The notes under the pieces: model-generated
Database searches by the model: none
What the model saw: only the letters and a program-made list of their open reading frames with translations
Told to the model about the DNA's origin: nothing
In this document: in pieces, positions 42,301-50,506 of the stretch
How the letters are laid out: every line of letters starts with the position of its first letter
How positions within the stretch are numbered: the stretch's first letter is position 1
DNA from: Streptomyces sp. SUK 48
Lineage (GTDB): Bacteria > Actinomycetota > Actinomycetes > Streptomycetales > Streptomycetaceae
Length of the DNA: 64,000 nt
Reading direction: 5' to 3'
NCBI RefSeq assembly: GCF_009650765.1
Contig: NZ_CP045740.1
Coordinates: 2,108,001 to 2,172,000, forward strand
Program-made: the position numbers and the translations under genes

Positions 42301-43513
42301 CTGTGCACGTCTCCGCGAGGGGTACCAGTATGTGGTTGATGATGGCACGTGCATCGGCCGGTGAGGCCGCTTCGTCGAGTGCGTCGATGACGAGTGCGAA
42401 GGAACGGGCGGGGCGTTCCTGCAAGACTTCCCGCAAGAACGGTGGCAGATCGATGACCTGGCTCGGCAAAGCAGTGGAAGCGGCGCGGGCGATTTCCTGA
42501 GCCACCTCCAAAGCGGTCTTGCCCTTGGCGTGCACAGCGCAGGCTACGGCTCCCAACGGCGCGCGTAGAGCCGTGTCATATGGCGGCAGCGACGAGGCGA
42601 TATCGGGGTCCGCGGTTGTGATGACCCGGCCCAGCACCGCAGACTTGCCGGAGCCTGGTGTGCCAGTGACTACCAGCACCTTGCGCTGAGGTGGAGCGGC
42701 GCTGATCCACCGACTGATCTCACCCAGTACAGCGGTACGGCCTTGGAACCGAAAGCCGCGTTCCGCGTCGGTGTTCACCCCACGAGCGCGCGGTCGCCAG
42801 TGCCTCCCGGCTTCCAGATCGGTGTTCAGGGACCAGCCCCATGCGGACAGGGCCGGCTCGTCGGCGGCTTCAAGCGACCACTCAGTGAGCTCACGCAGCT
42901 TCTCAGCCGGCAGAAGCCGGTCGATCTGGCGCACGGTAATGGCCAGCGCATCCCCCGTGCCGCTGTGCGCCTGCCCTATCAGACCGACAACGGCTTCGTA
43001 CGCCGCCGACCACACAGCGGAACCACTGTAACCGCCTTTGACCGGATACCGAGACCGATGGGCATCGAGTCGCATCCAGCCGTGCCCGAGCGTCTCTCCC
43101 ACGTCCCCGCTCGCGGAATTGCCGAGTACTCCCTCGGGAAAGCCGAACGACCACCACTCCGTGCCGACCAGATCGCCGGGAGCCGCTCGCCTCAGCCGTG
43201 CTGCGAGGTCCTTGGGCAATTCCTCGGCAAGGTGCAGCACCGCCGCGTCCCGGACCTCGTGGACACCACCCGGAGGCAGCACCACATCAGCAACCTGGAC
43301 ACGGTGATCGACGGCCTCCTCGGCCTTGGGAAAGGCAGCCCACAGAACTCCGCTTCGCTCCCAGACCGTCTGCACCACATGAGCGCAGGTCAGCACGCGC
43401 CGCTCATCGATCAGAACGCCGGAGCCCAGCGGGCGCATGTCCTGCTCAGTGGCGTGGAGCGCCGCCACCCAAGTGTCGCGTTGGGGCCGGATTCCTTGCG
43501 AAGTCGCCCTCAT
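39344..43513 (-). CDS. Trypsin-STAND NTPase-WD40 conflict protein
   Basis: 1,389 residues. Residues about 1-210 are a trypsin-like protease: His in VLTCAHVVQ, Asp in EVRDAAVLHL, Ser in KGGYSGSAVW. Residues about 255-550 are a STAND P-loop NTPase: Walker A GTPGSGKSA near 291 and Walker B FALVIDALDEA near 381. A helical linker follows, then from about 760 to 1,380 a WD40 propeller with repeated SIRLWD, TVRLWD, TIWDP, IRVWDP and TVRLWDL blades. Such triads are described as NTP-dependent biological-conflict (immune-type) systems in which the propeller senses and the protease is the effector. ATG at 43513 overlaps the stop of the small partner gene. GC is visibly lower than in its neighbours, suggesting transfer. 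Confidence 0.88.
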   Translation of the reverse strand: MRATSQGIRPQRDTWVAALHATEQDMRPLGSGVLIDERRVLTCAHVVQTVWERSGVLWAAFPKAEEAVDHRVQVADVVLPPGGVHEVRDAAVLHLAEELPKDLAARLRRAAPGDLVGTEWWSFGFPEGVLGNSASGDVGETLGHGWMRLDAHRSRYPVKGGYSGSAVWSAAYEAVVGLIGQAHSGTGDALAITVRQIDRLLPAEKLRELTEWSLEAADEPALSAWGWSLNTDLEAGRHWRPRARGVNTDAERGFRFQGRTAVLGEISRWISAAPPQRKVLVVTGTPGSGKSAVLGRVITTADPDIASSLPPYDTALRAPLGAVACAVHAKGKTALEVAQEIARAASTALPSQVIDLPPFLREVLQERPARSFALVIDALDEAASPADARAIINHILVPLAETCTGAGARLVVGTRRRDDAGDLLASFGHSARVLDLNGPELSEHSDLVAYALATLQLRGDERGRNPYADGALAFPVAERIAELADGNFLVAGLVARAHGMHDPEAVDLDEVSFPVTVETSLREYLRYLPDLAGLSAEKLLIPLAHAESPGLPPRLWRTALTALFRTAPAEDELLAFARSSAANFLLESTTDDSPDISFRLFHQALNDALRASRADLALLASDELAIARAFIEEGVERGWVNAPRYLLRSLATHAKRGGMIDRLLQEDEYLLHADLRRLIPQARSAVTGSGRQRAELLRRTPRALDATASERAALFSVTEVQEDLGTTYRHSDKAAPYQALWSTAPPLLEVAVFEGHNKQVNALCSMRTAERSLVASADEQSIRLWDAVTGEAVRSLGGYSSWVGALCGVVVDDSTLLAGAGSDGTVRLWDPETGVVVREMKGHDAPIDHLCVVDMASHPCLVSAGRDGRLTIWDPRTGEARRTFRTRGSRINSVCAFDENERPLLAISVAQRSKKYDQIRVWDPATGKTVRVFSACSSSLFSRKLTAVPCLDGPLLATNHGEDILLLDPCSGKPIRLLDGMEESDIFTLATVHSAHGPLVVAGYGQEEAGTIVIWDPVTGVRTHSLEGHDGWVGDVCGVRSEGEWLLASAGEDRTVRLWDLDRQPVAQRYDEAGGWVDSLCTLRLGDREALADNGLPGAVRIHDIATGELVKVVGAPYARVLDLCMVQVDDRSCLAIASGSLKEGALQVWDPVSEAVKEIKIEGWPRKISPINVSGRTCLALAFSEENANRVLILDPSSGERINCFDGGDLGRVDDLCGLRTGGGAGLGVLQSNVMDDFGTVTVWDVGQSKVIFSLRIPDAEMGCLCALDTGGKDLLVVKRQVSTDEEDSWGVGSVWVLDPETGHRVNARELHNGWVNSVSRVEFGSRELLASAGQTGRCVGLWADENLRPVLNIPVRREAFSVIEADGRLAVGLSQGVMVLRLHVEQY

Positions 43514-43836
43514 GACCGGGGAGCGTCTTGTTCCGTCACGGTCTGTGGATTCCAGGTAAGGGCGATCTCGAAGTTGGCCTCAGTGGCCGCCCTGGCCACG
43601 ACCCAGTTCGCAGTGCCGTTGACCTTGATGCCGAATTTGACCTGTACCTGATCCGGCTGCAATGCGGCGACTCTGGCCAGCACGGTTCGAGCGGCTTCGA
43701 CCGCAGGACCCACTGCCTCCCGGACTCGTCCGGCCGCTTCGTCCGCGCTGACGGGATGCCAGTCTCCCGTCGGCTCGACCTCGAACTGGACCGCCGTCTC
43801 GTCGTCCAGCAAATACGACACGATCTGCGTAGTCAC
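43510..43836 (-). CDS. Trypsin-co-occurring domain (trypco1/CU044_2847-type) protein
   Basis: 108 residues: beta strands IVSYLLDDETAVQFEVEP, a helix AAGRVREAVGPAVEAARTVLARVAAL and strands VQVKFGIKVNGTANWVVARAATEANFEIALTW, matching as I recall the small domain found beside trypsin-containing conflict systems. It is translationally coupled (ATGA) to the trypsin-STAND-WD40 gene, making a two-gene unit. Probably the regulator or target of the protease; its mechanism is unknown. Confidence 0.75.
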   Translation of the reverse strand: MTTQIVSYLLDDETAVQFEVEPTGDWHPVSADEAAGRVREAVGPAVEAARTVLARVAALQPDQVQVKFGIKVNGTANWVVARAATEANFEIALTWNPQTVTEQDAPRS

Positions 43837-44174
43837 TCCGCCCCCCTCACCACGCGTGAGCGAAGATTCTACTTGGCGTTTCCGGCTCGCCGCCCGGAGC
43901 TTCTCCGTCCGGGGGCGAACAGGCTAGGCCGCCCTGGGGCGTGGCCTGCGGGTGTGCGGGGCGGGTGGCTGGGCGTCGTCCGGCGGGAAGGTGTCGGCCT
44001 CACCGAAGTCGGGGGCCTGGAAGGGGTTGGTCGCCGGCGGCGGGGAGGCCGCGGTGGGGCAGCGGGGCTGCCCTTCCGGAGCGGAGAACAGCGAGGAGGA
44101 ATCGATGGGAGGGCTCTCTTTCGTGACAGGTCCCCGAGTGGGGTCCTGGGGTGCCGTGACCGGGCACCGCGGTA
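43837..44174. other. Intergenic region without recognised gene
   Basis: 338 bp. It should hold the leftward promoter of the trypco1-STAND unit. A short inverted repeat (GGTGCC at 44150, GGCACC at 44163) before the stop of the next gene could be a weak terminator. Reading frames here are not convincing. Confidence 0.4.
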
Positions 44175-44396
44175 CTACAGCTTGGTCATCTTGCTGTACG
44201 GGCTCAAGATCCGCATCTGCGAGGAGCCGAAGTCCACCAGGGCCGCGACGCCCTCCTCGATGCCGATCACCCGGCCGAGGCCGTACATGTCATGCGTGAC
44301 CTGATCACCCAGGGCGAAGTGCTTGGGAACCGGTGCGACCGGGGCCTTGAAGGGGCTCGTCGGCAGGTGTCGCTTCGGCGCAGGAGGCTTTGTCAT
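44175..44396 (-). CDS. Small conserved protein with CarD/KOW-like fold, unknown
   Basis: 73 residues from ATG at 44396. After a basic proline-rich tail comes FALGDQVTHDMYGLGRVIGIEEGVAALVDFGSSQMRILSPYSKMTKL, which has the look of a small Tudor/KOW or CarD-like N-terminal barrel (GDxVxHxxxGxGxVxxI). Proteins of this type are common and conserved in Streptomyces. A nucleic-acid or RNA-polymerase contact is plausible but unproved. Confidence 0.75.
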   Translation of the reverse strand: MTKPPAPKRHLPTSPFKAPVAPVPKHFALGDQVTHDMYGLGRVIGIEEGVAALVDFGSSQMRILSPYSKMTKL

Positions 44397-44509
44397 GGCT
44401 CATTATGCGCCTTCGCGCAACCCGTTCGCTGTGGTCGTCGGCACAATTCCGGGCCGGCGGACCCGCATCACGCCGCTGACCTGGTGTTTCGTGCGGCGGC
44501 GGGGAGAAA

Positions 44510-45106
44510 ATGGACCGCAGGTCTAAGCTCACGGGTGGCGATCAGCCGGGGGTCGGGCCATGGGGGGCGTGCGTGATGGTGAGGCGGGGTGCGGTGCCGC
44601 GCGGTCTGCGGTTCGGGATACGGGTCGGGGTGATTCCGGCCGCCTTCTGGGGTGTGCTGTTCCTGGTCCTGACGGTGGCCTCGGCCCGGTACGGCCCGCT
44701 CGCCGTGCTCGGTCGGGGCCTCATCGTCGTGGTGGGCAGCCTCGGGGTGGGCGCACTGCTCGGCGTGGCGACGGGAGCGGTACTGGCGGTCGCACCGGAC
44801 TGGCTGGTCTCCCGCGGTCCGCTTCGGGGAGTGCTGGCAGCGGTCGTCGCGGGAGGGCTGTTCCAGGCCGAGGTGGTGCTCGTTCTCGTGGCCATGTACG
44901 GCGGCTACGGCCAGACCCTGCTGGCCTTTCTGGCGACACCGGCGGTGGCCGTCGCGGCGGCGGCGCACAGCGGCGACATCGCGGGGCGAAGCCGCCGCCA
45001 CCCCTGGCTGTGGTCCCCCGGCACGGTCCGGACCCTGATCGACCTCGCCTCCTCGCCCGGGAGTTGGGAAAGCAAGGGACGGCGGCTGCTCCGCATGCTG
45101 TGGTAG
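44510..45106 (+). CDS. Integral membrane protein, unknown
   Basis: 198 residues if started at ATG 44510 (GGGGAG just upstream); ATG 44576 is the alternative. Four hydrophobic segments: IRVGVIPAAFWGVLFLVLTVA, GRGLIVVVGSLGVGALLGVATGAVLAV, GVLAAVVAGGLFQAEVVLVLVAMYG and LLAFLATPAVAVAAAAH. The C-terminus is basic and cytosolic in appearance. No family is recognised and no operon partner is apparent. Confidence 0.65.
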   Translation: MDRRSKLTGGDQPGVGPWGACVMVRRGAVPRGLRFGIRVGVIPAAFWGVLFLVLTVASARYGPLAVLGRGLIVVVGSLGVGALLGVATGAVLAVAPDWLVSRGPLRGVLAAVVAGGLFQAEVVLVLVAMYGGYGQTLLAFLATPAVAVAAAAHSGDIAGRSRRHPWLWSPGTVRTLIDLASSPGSWESKGRRLLRMLW

Positions 45107-45160
45107 CCGGGAGCAGCGCCGTCGGCCTCGGAGACAGCCCGCGGGCGGCTGCCGGTGTTC

Positions 45161-47452
45161 TCAGTCGCTCAGCGACAGGCGGGGTTTGGGGGTGTCCGCG
45201 CGGCCCGTACGGGGGCGGCGGCTGCCGGCGCGGTACGGGGTGGGCCAGTGGATGCCGGGGCCCTCGTAGGACTGTTCGGCGGCGGCGTGCAGGGTCCAGT
45301 GGGGGTCGTAGAGGTGGGGACGGGCCAGGGCGCACAGGTCGGTGCGGCCCGCCAGGATCAGGGAGTTGACGTCGTCCCAGGAGGAGATCGCGCCCACCGC
45401 GATCACCGGGACCCGGATCTCGTGGCGGATACGGTCGGCGAACGGCGTCTGGTACGAGCGGCCGAAGTCCGGCTGCTCCTCGGAGACGACCTGGCCGGTG
45501 GAGACGTCGATCGCGTCGGCGCCGTGGGCGGCGAAGGCGCGGGCGATCTCGACCGCGTCCTCGGCACTCGTACCGCCCTCGGCCCAGTCGGTCGCGGAGA
45601 TGCGGACCGTCATGGGGCGTTCGCCGGGCCACACCGAGCGGACGGCGTCGAAGACCTCCAGCGGGAAGCGCAGTCGCCGCTCCAGTGAGCCGCCGTACGC
45701 GTCGGTGCGGCGGTTGGTCAGGGGCGAGAGGAAGCCGGAGAGCAGGTAGCCGTGGGCGCAGTGGAGTTCGAGGAGGTCGAAGCCGGCGCGGGCGGCGCGC
45801 CAGGCGGCCGAGGTGAACTGCTCGCGGATGTCGGTGAGCTGGGCGCGGGAGAGTTCACGCGGGGTCTGGCTGCCCGGGCGGTACGGCAGCGGGGAGGGGG
45901 CCACGACCGGCCAGTTCCCGCTGGGCAGCGGCTCGTCGATGCCCTCCCACATCAGCTTGGTCGAGCCCTTGCGGCCCGAGTGGCCGAGCTGGACGCCGAT
46001 CGCCGTGCCCGGCGCCTGCCGGTGCACGAAGTCGGTGACGCGCCGCCACGCCTCCGCCTGGCGGCCGTTGTAGAGGCCCGCGCAGCCGGGGGTGATGCGG
46101 CCCTGCTCGCTCACGCACACCATCTCGGTCATCACCAGCGCCGCGCCGCCGAGCGCGCGGGCGCCGAGGTGCACGAGGTGGAAGTCGCCGGGGACGCCCT
46201 CGGCGGCCGAGTACATGTCCATCGGGGAGACGACGACGCGGTTGCGCAGGGTCAGGCCGCGCAGCCGGAACGGGGTGAACATCGGGGGCGTGCCGGGCGG
46301 GCAGCCGAACTCGCGTTCCACGGACCCGGTGAAGCGGGCGTCGCGCAGCCGGAGGTTGTCATGGGTGACACGGCGGCTGCGGGTGAGCAGGTTGAACGCG
46401 AACTGGCGGGACGGCTGGTCCCGGTACCGGTCCAGGTCCTCGAACCATTCCAGGCTCGCCCGCGCGGCCCGCTGGGTGGAGGCGACGACGGGCCTGCGCT
46501 CCGCCTCGTACGCCGTCAACGCGGCCGGTACGTCCGGCTGTTCGCGCAGGCACGCGGCCAGGGCCAGCGCGTCCTCGACGGCCAGCTTGGTGCCGGAGCC
46601 GATGGAGAAGTGGGCGGTGTGGGCAGCGTCGCCGAGCAGGACGAGGTGGCCGTGCGACCAGCGCTCGTTGACCACCGTACGGAACGTCGTCCAGGCGGAG
46701 TTGTTGGAGCGCAGCGGGCGGCCTCGTAGCGCCTCCGCGAAGATCTTGGCGCAGCGGTCGGTCGATTCGCGCGGGTCCAGCTCGTCGAATCCGGCCGCCC
46801 GCCAGACCTCCTCGCGCATCTCGACGATGACGGTGGAGGCGTCGGGCGCATACGGGTAGCCGTGCAGCTGCATCACGCCGTGCTCGGTCTCGGCGATCTC
46901 GAAGCGGAAGGCGTCGAAGGCGAAGTCGGCGGCGAGCCAGATGTAGCGGCAGCGGTGGCCGGTGATCCTGGGGCGGAAGACGTCGGCGTGGGCCTCACGG
47001 GTGGCGCTGTGGACCCCGTCGGCGGCGACGACCAGGTCGTACTCGGCGAGGAGCCGGTCGACGGGCGGGGCCTCGGTGCGGAACTCGATACGGACGCCCA
47101 GGTCCGCGCAGCGGGTGTGCAGGATCTCCAGGAGGCGGTGCCGGCCGAGGGCCGCGAAGCCGTGGCCGCCTGAGGTGTACCGGGTGCCGCGGTGCACGAT
47201 GTCGATGTCGTCCCAGCGGACGAAGTGCCGTCGCAGGGCCTCGTAGACGACCGGGTCGGCGTGTTCGATGCCGCCCAGGGTCTCGTCGGAGAGGACCACG
47301 CCGAAGCCGAAGGTCTCGTCGGGGGCGTTGCGCTCCCAGACGGTCACCTCACGGGTGGGGTCGAGGCGTTTGAGGAGGGCGGCGGCGTAGAGACCGCCGG
47401 GGCCGCCGCCGATGATCGCGATGCGCGGGGGCTGGTTGCTCGCGGTGGGCAT
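45161..47452 (-). CDS. FAD monooxygenase/old-yellow-enzyme fusion (2-aminobenzoyl-CoA or salicylyl-CoA type)
   Basis: 763 residues from ATG at 47452. The N-terminal half is a group A flavin monooxygenase: GGGPGGLYAAALLKR near 14, the DG motif in LVVAADGVHSATREAHA and the GD motif in LLGDAAHTAHFSIGSGTKLA. From about 390 on is an old-yellow-enzyme barrel: FRLRGLTLRNRVVVSPMDMYSA, GYLLSGFLSPLTNRRTDAYGGSLERR. This domain order and size match 2-aminobenzoyl-CoA monooxygenase/reductase and the related salicylyl-CoA 5-hydroxylase. It is followed upstream by an enoyl-CoA hydratase six bp away. With the CoA ligase, RidA and dehydrogenase on the other side of the insertion it suggests aerobic aromatic degradation via CoA esters. 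Confidence 0.87.
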   Translation of the reverse strand: MPTASNQPPRIAIIGGGPGGLYAAALLKRLDPTREVTVWERNAPDETFGFGVVLSDETLGGIEHADPVVYEALRRHFVRWDDIDIVHRGTRYTSGGHGFAALGRHRLLEILHTRCADLGVRIEFRTEAPPVDRLLAEYDLVVAADGVHSATREAHADVFRPRITGHRCRYIWLAADFAFDAFRFEIAETEHGVMQLHGYPYAPDASTVIVEMREEVWRAAGFDELDPRESTDRCAKIFAEALRGRPLRSNNSAWTTFRTVVNERWSHGHLVLLGDAAHTAHFSIGSGTKLAVEDALALAACLREQPDVPAALTAYEAERRPVVASTQRAARASLEWFEDLDRYRDQPSRQFAFNLLTRSRRVTHDNLRLRDARFTGSVEREFGCPPGTPPMFTPFRLRGLTLRNRVVVSPMDMYSAAEGVPGDFHLVHLGARALGGAALVMTEMVCVSEQGRITPGCAGLYNGRQAEAWRRVTDFVHRQAPGTAIGVQLGHSGRKGSTKLMWEGIDEPLPSGNWPVVAPSPLPYRPGSQTPRELSRAQLTDIREQFTSAAWRAARAGFDLLELHCAHGYLLSGFLSPLTNRRTDAYGGSLERRLRFPLEVFDAVRSVWPGERPMTVRISATDWAEGGTSAEDAVEIARAFAAHGADAIDVSTGQVVSEEQPDFGRSYQTPFADRIRHEIRVPVIAVGAISSWDDVNSLILAGRTDLCALARPHLYDPHWTLHAAAEQSYEGPGIHWPTPYRAGSRRPRTGRADTPKPRLSLSD

Positions 47453-47458
47453 GAGAGG

Positions 47459-48286
47459 TCACCTTCCCTGCCACTTGGGAGGCCGCTTCGCCATGAACGA
47501 CGCGTGGAACTCCCGGTAGTCCTCGCCGTTCATCAGCAGCGCCTGGGTCGCCGCGTCCAGTTCGACCGAGGCGGCCAGCGGCATGTCCAGCTCGGCCGTC
47601 AGCAGGGCCTTCGTCTGGGCGTGGGCCAGGGCCGGGCCCTCGGCCAGGCGGCGGGCCAGCGCGCTCGCGGCCTCGTCGGCGTGGCCCTCCTCGGTCAGTT
47701 CGCTGATCAGGCCGATCCGCTCGGCCTCGGGCGCGCGGACCGGCTCGCCCAGCATCAGCAGCCGGGTGGCGTGGCCGAGGCCGACGACCCGGGGCAGCAG
47801 ATAGGCCGCGCCCATGTCGCCGCCGGACAGGCCGACCCGGGTGAAGAGGAAGGCGAAGCGGGCACTCGGGTCGGCGACCCGGAAGTCCGACGCGAGGGCG
47901 AGGACGGCGCCGGCGCCCGCCGCGACCCCGTGGACGGCGGCGATCACCGGGAACGGGCATTCGCGGATCGCGCGCACCACCTGCCCGGTCATCCGGTTGA
48001 AGTCGAGCAGCTGGGCGGTGTCCAGGGCGAGGGTGGCGCCGATGATCTCGTCCACGTCGCCGCCGGAGCAGAACCCGCGCCCCTCCCCGGCCAGCACCAG
48101 GGCGCGCACCGCGCGCTCCCGGGACAGCTCGGCCAGCAGATCGCGCAGGTCGGCGTAGGCGCCGAAGGTGAGGGCGTTGAGCTTGTCGGGGCGGGCGAGG
48201 GTGACCGTGGCGACCCCGTCGGCGATCTGGAGGCGCAGATGCTCCCAGTCGGCGGTGCGGCGGGCGGAGCCGGTGAAGGGACTCAT
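47459..48286 (-). CDS. Enoyl-CoA hydratase/isomerase
   Basis: 275 residues. Crotonase fold: VTLARPDKLNALTF, LAGEGRGFCSGGDVDEI (oxyanion hole), FPVIAAVHGVAAGAGAVLALASDFRVA and RFAFLFTRVGLSGGDMGAAYLLPRVVGL, with the C-terminal SVELDAATQALLMNGEDYREFHASFMAKRPPKWQGR. The final FxxKRxPxWxGR is typical of hydratases beside the aryl-CoA monooxygenase. It starts at 48286 under the same promoter and operator pattern as the acyl-CoA dehydrogenase at 36,066 and runs directly into the monooxygenase gene. Confidence 0.9.
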   Translation of the reverse strand: MSPFTGSARRTADWEHLRLQIADGVATVTLARPDKLNALTFGAYADLRDLLAELSRERAVRALVLAGEGRGFCSGGDVDEIIGATLALDTAQLLDFNRMTGQVVRAIRECPFPVIAAVHGVAAGAGAVLALASDFRVADPSARFAFLFTRVGLSGGDMGAAYLLPRVVGLGHATRLLMLGEPVRAPEAERIGLISELTEEGHADEAASALARRLAEGPALAHAQTKALLTAELDMPLAASVELDAATQALLMNGEDYREFHASFMAKRPPKWQGR

Positions 48287-48337
48287 GACGTGCGGCCTCC
48301 TTGGGCGGCGGTGCCGTACGTTGCGCGGTCCTCCGAA

Positions 48338-48365
48338 GTTATCACCCGTTTGTGACTGTCGTCAC
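48338..48365 (-). promoter_or_regulatory. Promoter and operator for enoyl-CoA hydratase, shared with 36,117
   Basis: -35-like GTGACG (48365-48360) and -10-like GATAAC (48343-48338), with TGAC-N4-GTCA (48353-48364), at spacing identical to the site at 36,117-36,144 and 52 bp before the start codon. The rest of the 48,287-48,591 gap shows no gene. Confidence 0.6.
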
Positions 48366-48591
48366 GGGCACGCGACAAGCCGAGGTGTCGATGGTCTCTT
48401 TTCGGCCGGACCGTGCCGACTGTCACCGGTCGGCTCCAGCCCCGTAACAGAGGGCCCCGGCGCGCGGGGCGGGGCGCCGGGACGGGTAGGGCGTCCGGTA
48501 CCGGGGCGAGGGTCCCGGGCGAAGCCCGCCGGCCATTTCGGACGACCGGGCCCGTACCATTCCTACAGTCGAAAGCAGGACAGCCTGCTCC

Positions 48592-49044
48592 ATGAACGGA
48601 CTCGCCTTGCACGAACGCCCCACCGAATCGGCCTCCTGGCGCATGGCGCTGCCGCACACCGCCGCGGCGGTGCCGGTGGCCCGCGCCATGGTGCGTACGG
48701 CCTTTTCCGAGGTGGAGCACGCGGCCGACCGCGACACGGCGGAGCTGCTCACGGCGGAGCTGGTGGCCAACGCGGTGGAGCACACCGCGGGCCGCGGCCC
48801 GATAGAGCTGGTGGTGGAGCTGCTGCCGACCGGCTGCCAGGTCGAGGTGCACGACCCCGACCCCGCGCCGCCCGGCCAGCTGACCCGGCCGGTGCTGGAG
48901 GAGCCCGACCTGTGGCAGGAGGGCGGGCGCGGGCTGCTGCTGATCCGCGCCCTGAGCGCCTCCTGCGGACACCGCCCCACCCCGAGGGGCAAGGCGGTGT
49001 GGTTCACGCTTCCCGCGGTTCCCGCTCCGCGCCGGCCGCTGTGA
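48592..49044 (+). CDS. Anti-sigma-type histidine-kinase-like ATPase
   Basis: 150 residues. A single GHKL ATPase domain: AELVANAVEHTAGRGPIELVVE (N box), VEVHDPDPAPPGQ (G1-like), QEGGRGLLLIRALSASCGHRPT (G2) and a short C-terminal tail. Streptomyces has many such RsbW/SpoIIAB relatives, which bind sigma or anti-sigma antagonists. An inverted repeat AGCAGG-ACAG-CCTGCT ends 2 bp before the ATG. Its 3' end overlaps the convergent permease gene by 41 bp. Confidence 0.87.
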   Translation: MNGLALHERPTESASWRMALPHTAAAVPVARAMVRTAFSEVEHAADRDTAELLTAELVANAVEHTAGRGPIELVVELLPTGCQVEVHDPDPAPPGQLTRPVLEEPDLWQEGGRGLLLIRALSASCGHRPTPRGKAVWFTLPAVPAPRRPL

Positions 49045-50506
49045 CGCCGACCCGGTCCGCCTCGGCGGCTCCGGCTTCGACCGCGTCCCCGGCCTTGGCC
49101 CCGGCCGCCAGCTCGCGGCCCAGCGTGGAGTGCCGGCGCCCGTAGGCGACGTAGACGAGGAAGCCCACCGCGAGGAACAGCGCGAACTGCACCCAGGTGA
49201 ACCAGCCGGTCTCGTAGATCAGGTACAGACAGAAGGCGATGCCGAGCAGCGGGCCCACCGGGTAGAGCGGCACCCGGAAGCTGCGGTCCAGGTCCGGCTC
49301 GCGGCGGCGCAGGGTCATCACCGCGACGTTCACCACGGCCATGATCGCCAGCGTGCCGATGGTGCACAGGTTCATCACCGCGTCGAGCGAGGCGAAGGCC
49401 GCCGGGAGCGCGAAGACGGCGGCGACGATCAGGGTGCCGGCGACCGGCGTGGAGGTCTTCGGGGAGACCTTCTCGAAGACGCGCGGGATCAGGCCGTCCC
49501 GGGACATCGACATCAGGATGCGCGTCTGGCCGTACATCACCGCGAGGACCACGGAGGCGATGGCGACGACCGCGCCGAAGGCGATCACGCCGCCGCCGAT
49601 GGTGGAGCCGGTGACCTCGTTGACGACGTAGGACAGGGCGGCCGGGCGGCCCGCGACCTGCTTGCCGCCGATGGCGCCGATGGCCGCGAGCGCGACGGCG
49701 CAGTACAGCAGCGTCACGATGCCCATGCAGACCATGATCGCCACGGGGATGTCGCGGCGCGGGTTCTTGGCCTCCTCGCCGGCGGTGGTGATCGCGTCGA
49801 AGCCGATGTACGAGAAGAACGCGGCGGTGGTGCCCGCGCCGATGCCGCCGAGGCCGGCCGGGGAGAACGGGGTCAGGTTGCCGTGCTTGAAGGCGCTGTA
49901 GCCGATGGCGCAGAAGGCGATCAGGATCACCAGCTTGACGGCGGCCATGGCGGCGGTCGCGCCGGCGCTCTCGCGCACGCCGCGCACCAGCAGCACGGAG
50001 GCCATGGCGATCACCAGCACCGCCGGGAGGTTGACGATGCCGCCGTCGCTCGGGCCCGCCGACAGGGCGGCGGGCAGCTGCCAGCCGATGAGGCTGTGCA
50101 GCAGCTCGTTGACGTACTGGCTCCAGCCGACCGCGACGGCCGAGATGGAGATGCCGTACTCCAGCAGCAGGCACCAGCCGACCAGGAAGGCGGTGGACTC
50201 GCCGAGGCCGGCGTAGGCGAAGGAGTACGAGGAGCCGGAGACCGGGATCGCGCCGCCCAGCTCCGCGAAGGAGAAGGCGGTGAACACGCAGGTGAGCGCG
50301 GCGAGGACGAAGGAGACGACGACGGCGGGGCCGGCCTGGGCGACGGAGTCGGAGAGGCCGACGAAGATGCCGGTGCCGACGATGGCGCCGACGCCGAAGC
50401 AGATGAGCTGGAAGAGCCCCATCGTGCGCTTCAGGCCGTGTCCCTCGCGGTCGGCGCCGGATTCGGCGACGAGCAGGTGGGGGGACTTGATGCGGGGAGC
50501 GGGCAT
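49004..50506 (-). CDS. Cationic amino acid/APC-family permease
   Basis: 500 residues, about 12 to 14 hydrophobic segments. APC and CAT-type landmarks: MGLFQLICFGVGAIVGTGIFVGL at helix 1, FAELGGAIPVSGSSYSFAYAGLGE, FFSYIGFDAITTAGEEAKNPRRDIPVAI and FRVPLYPVGPLLGIAFCLYLI. The C-terminal tail is acidic. It lies leftward with ornithine carbamoyltransferase (183-bp gap) and arginine deiminase, so arginine/ornithine exchange is a reasonable guess. Confidence 0.88.
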   Translation of the reverse strand: MPAPRIKSPHLLVAESGADREGHGLKRTMGLFQLICFGVGAIVGTGIFVGLSDSVAQAGPAVVVSFVLAALTCVFTAFSFAELGGAIPVSGSSYSFAYAGLGESTAFLVGWCLLLEYGISISAVAVGWSQYVNELLHSLIGWQLPAALSAGPSDGGIVNLPAVLVIAMASVLLVRGVRESAGATAAMAAVKLVILIAFCAIGYSAFKHGNLTPFSPAGLGGIGAGTTAAFFSYIGFDAITTAGEEAKNPRRDIPVAIMVCMGIVTLLYCAVALAAIGAIGGKQVAGRPAALSYVVNEVTGSTIGGGVIAFGAVVAIASVVLAVMYGQTRILMSMSRDGLIPRVFEKVSPKTSTPVAGTLIVAAVFALPAAFASLDAVMNLCTIGTLAIMAVVNVAVMTLRRREPDLDRSFRVPLYPVGPLLGIAFCLYLIYETGWFTWVQFALFLAVGFLVYVAYGRRHSTLGRELAAGAKAGDAVEAGAAEADRVGVTAAGAEREPREA

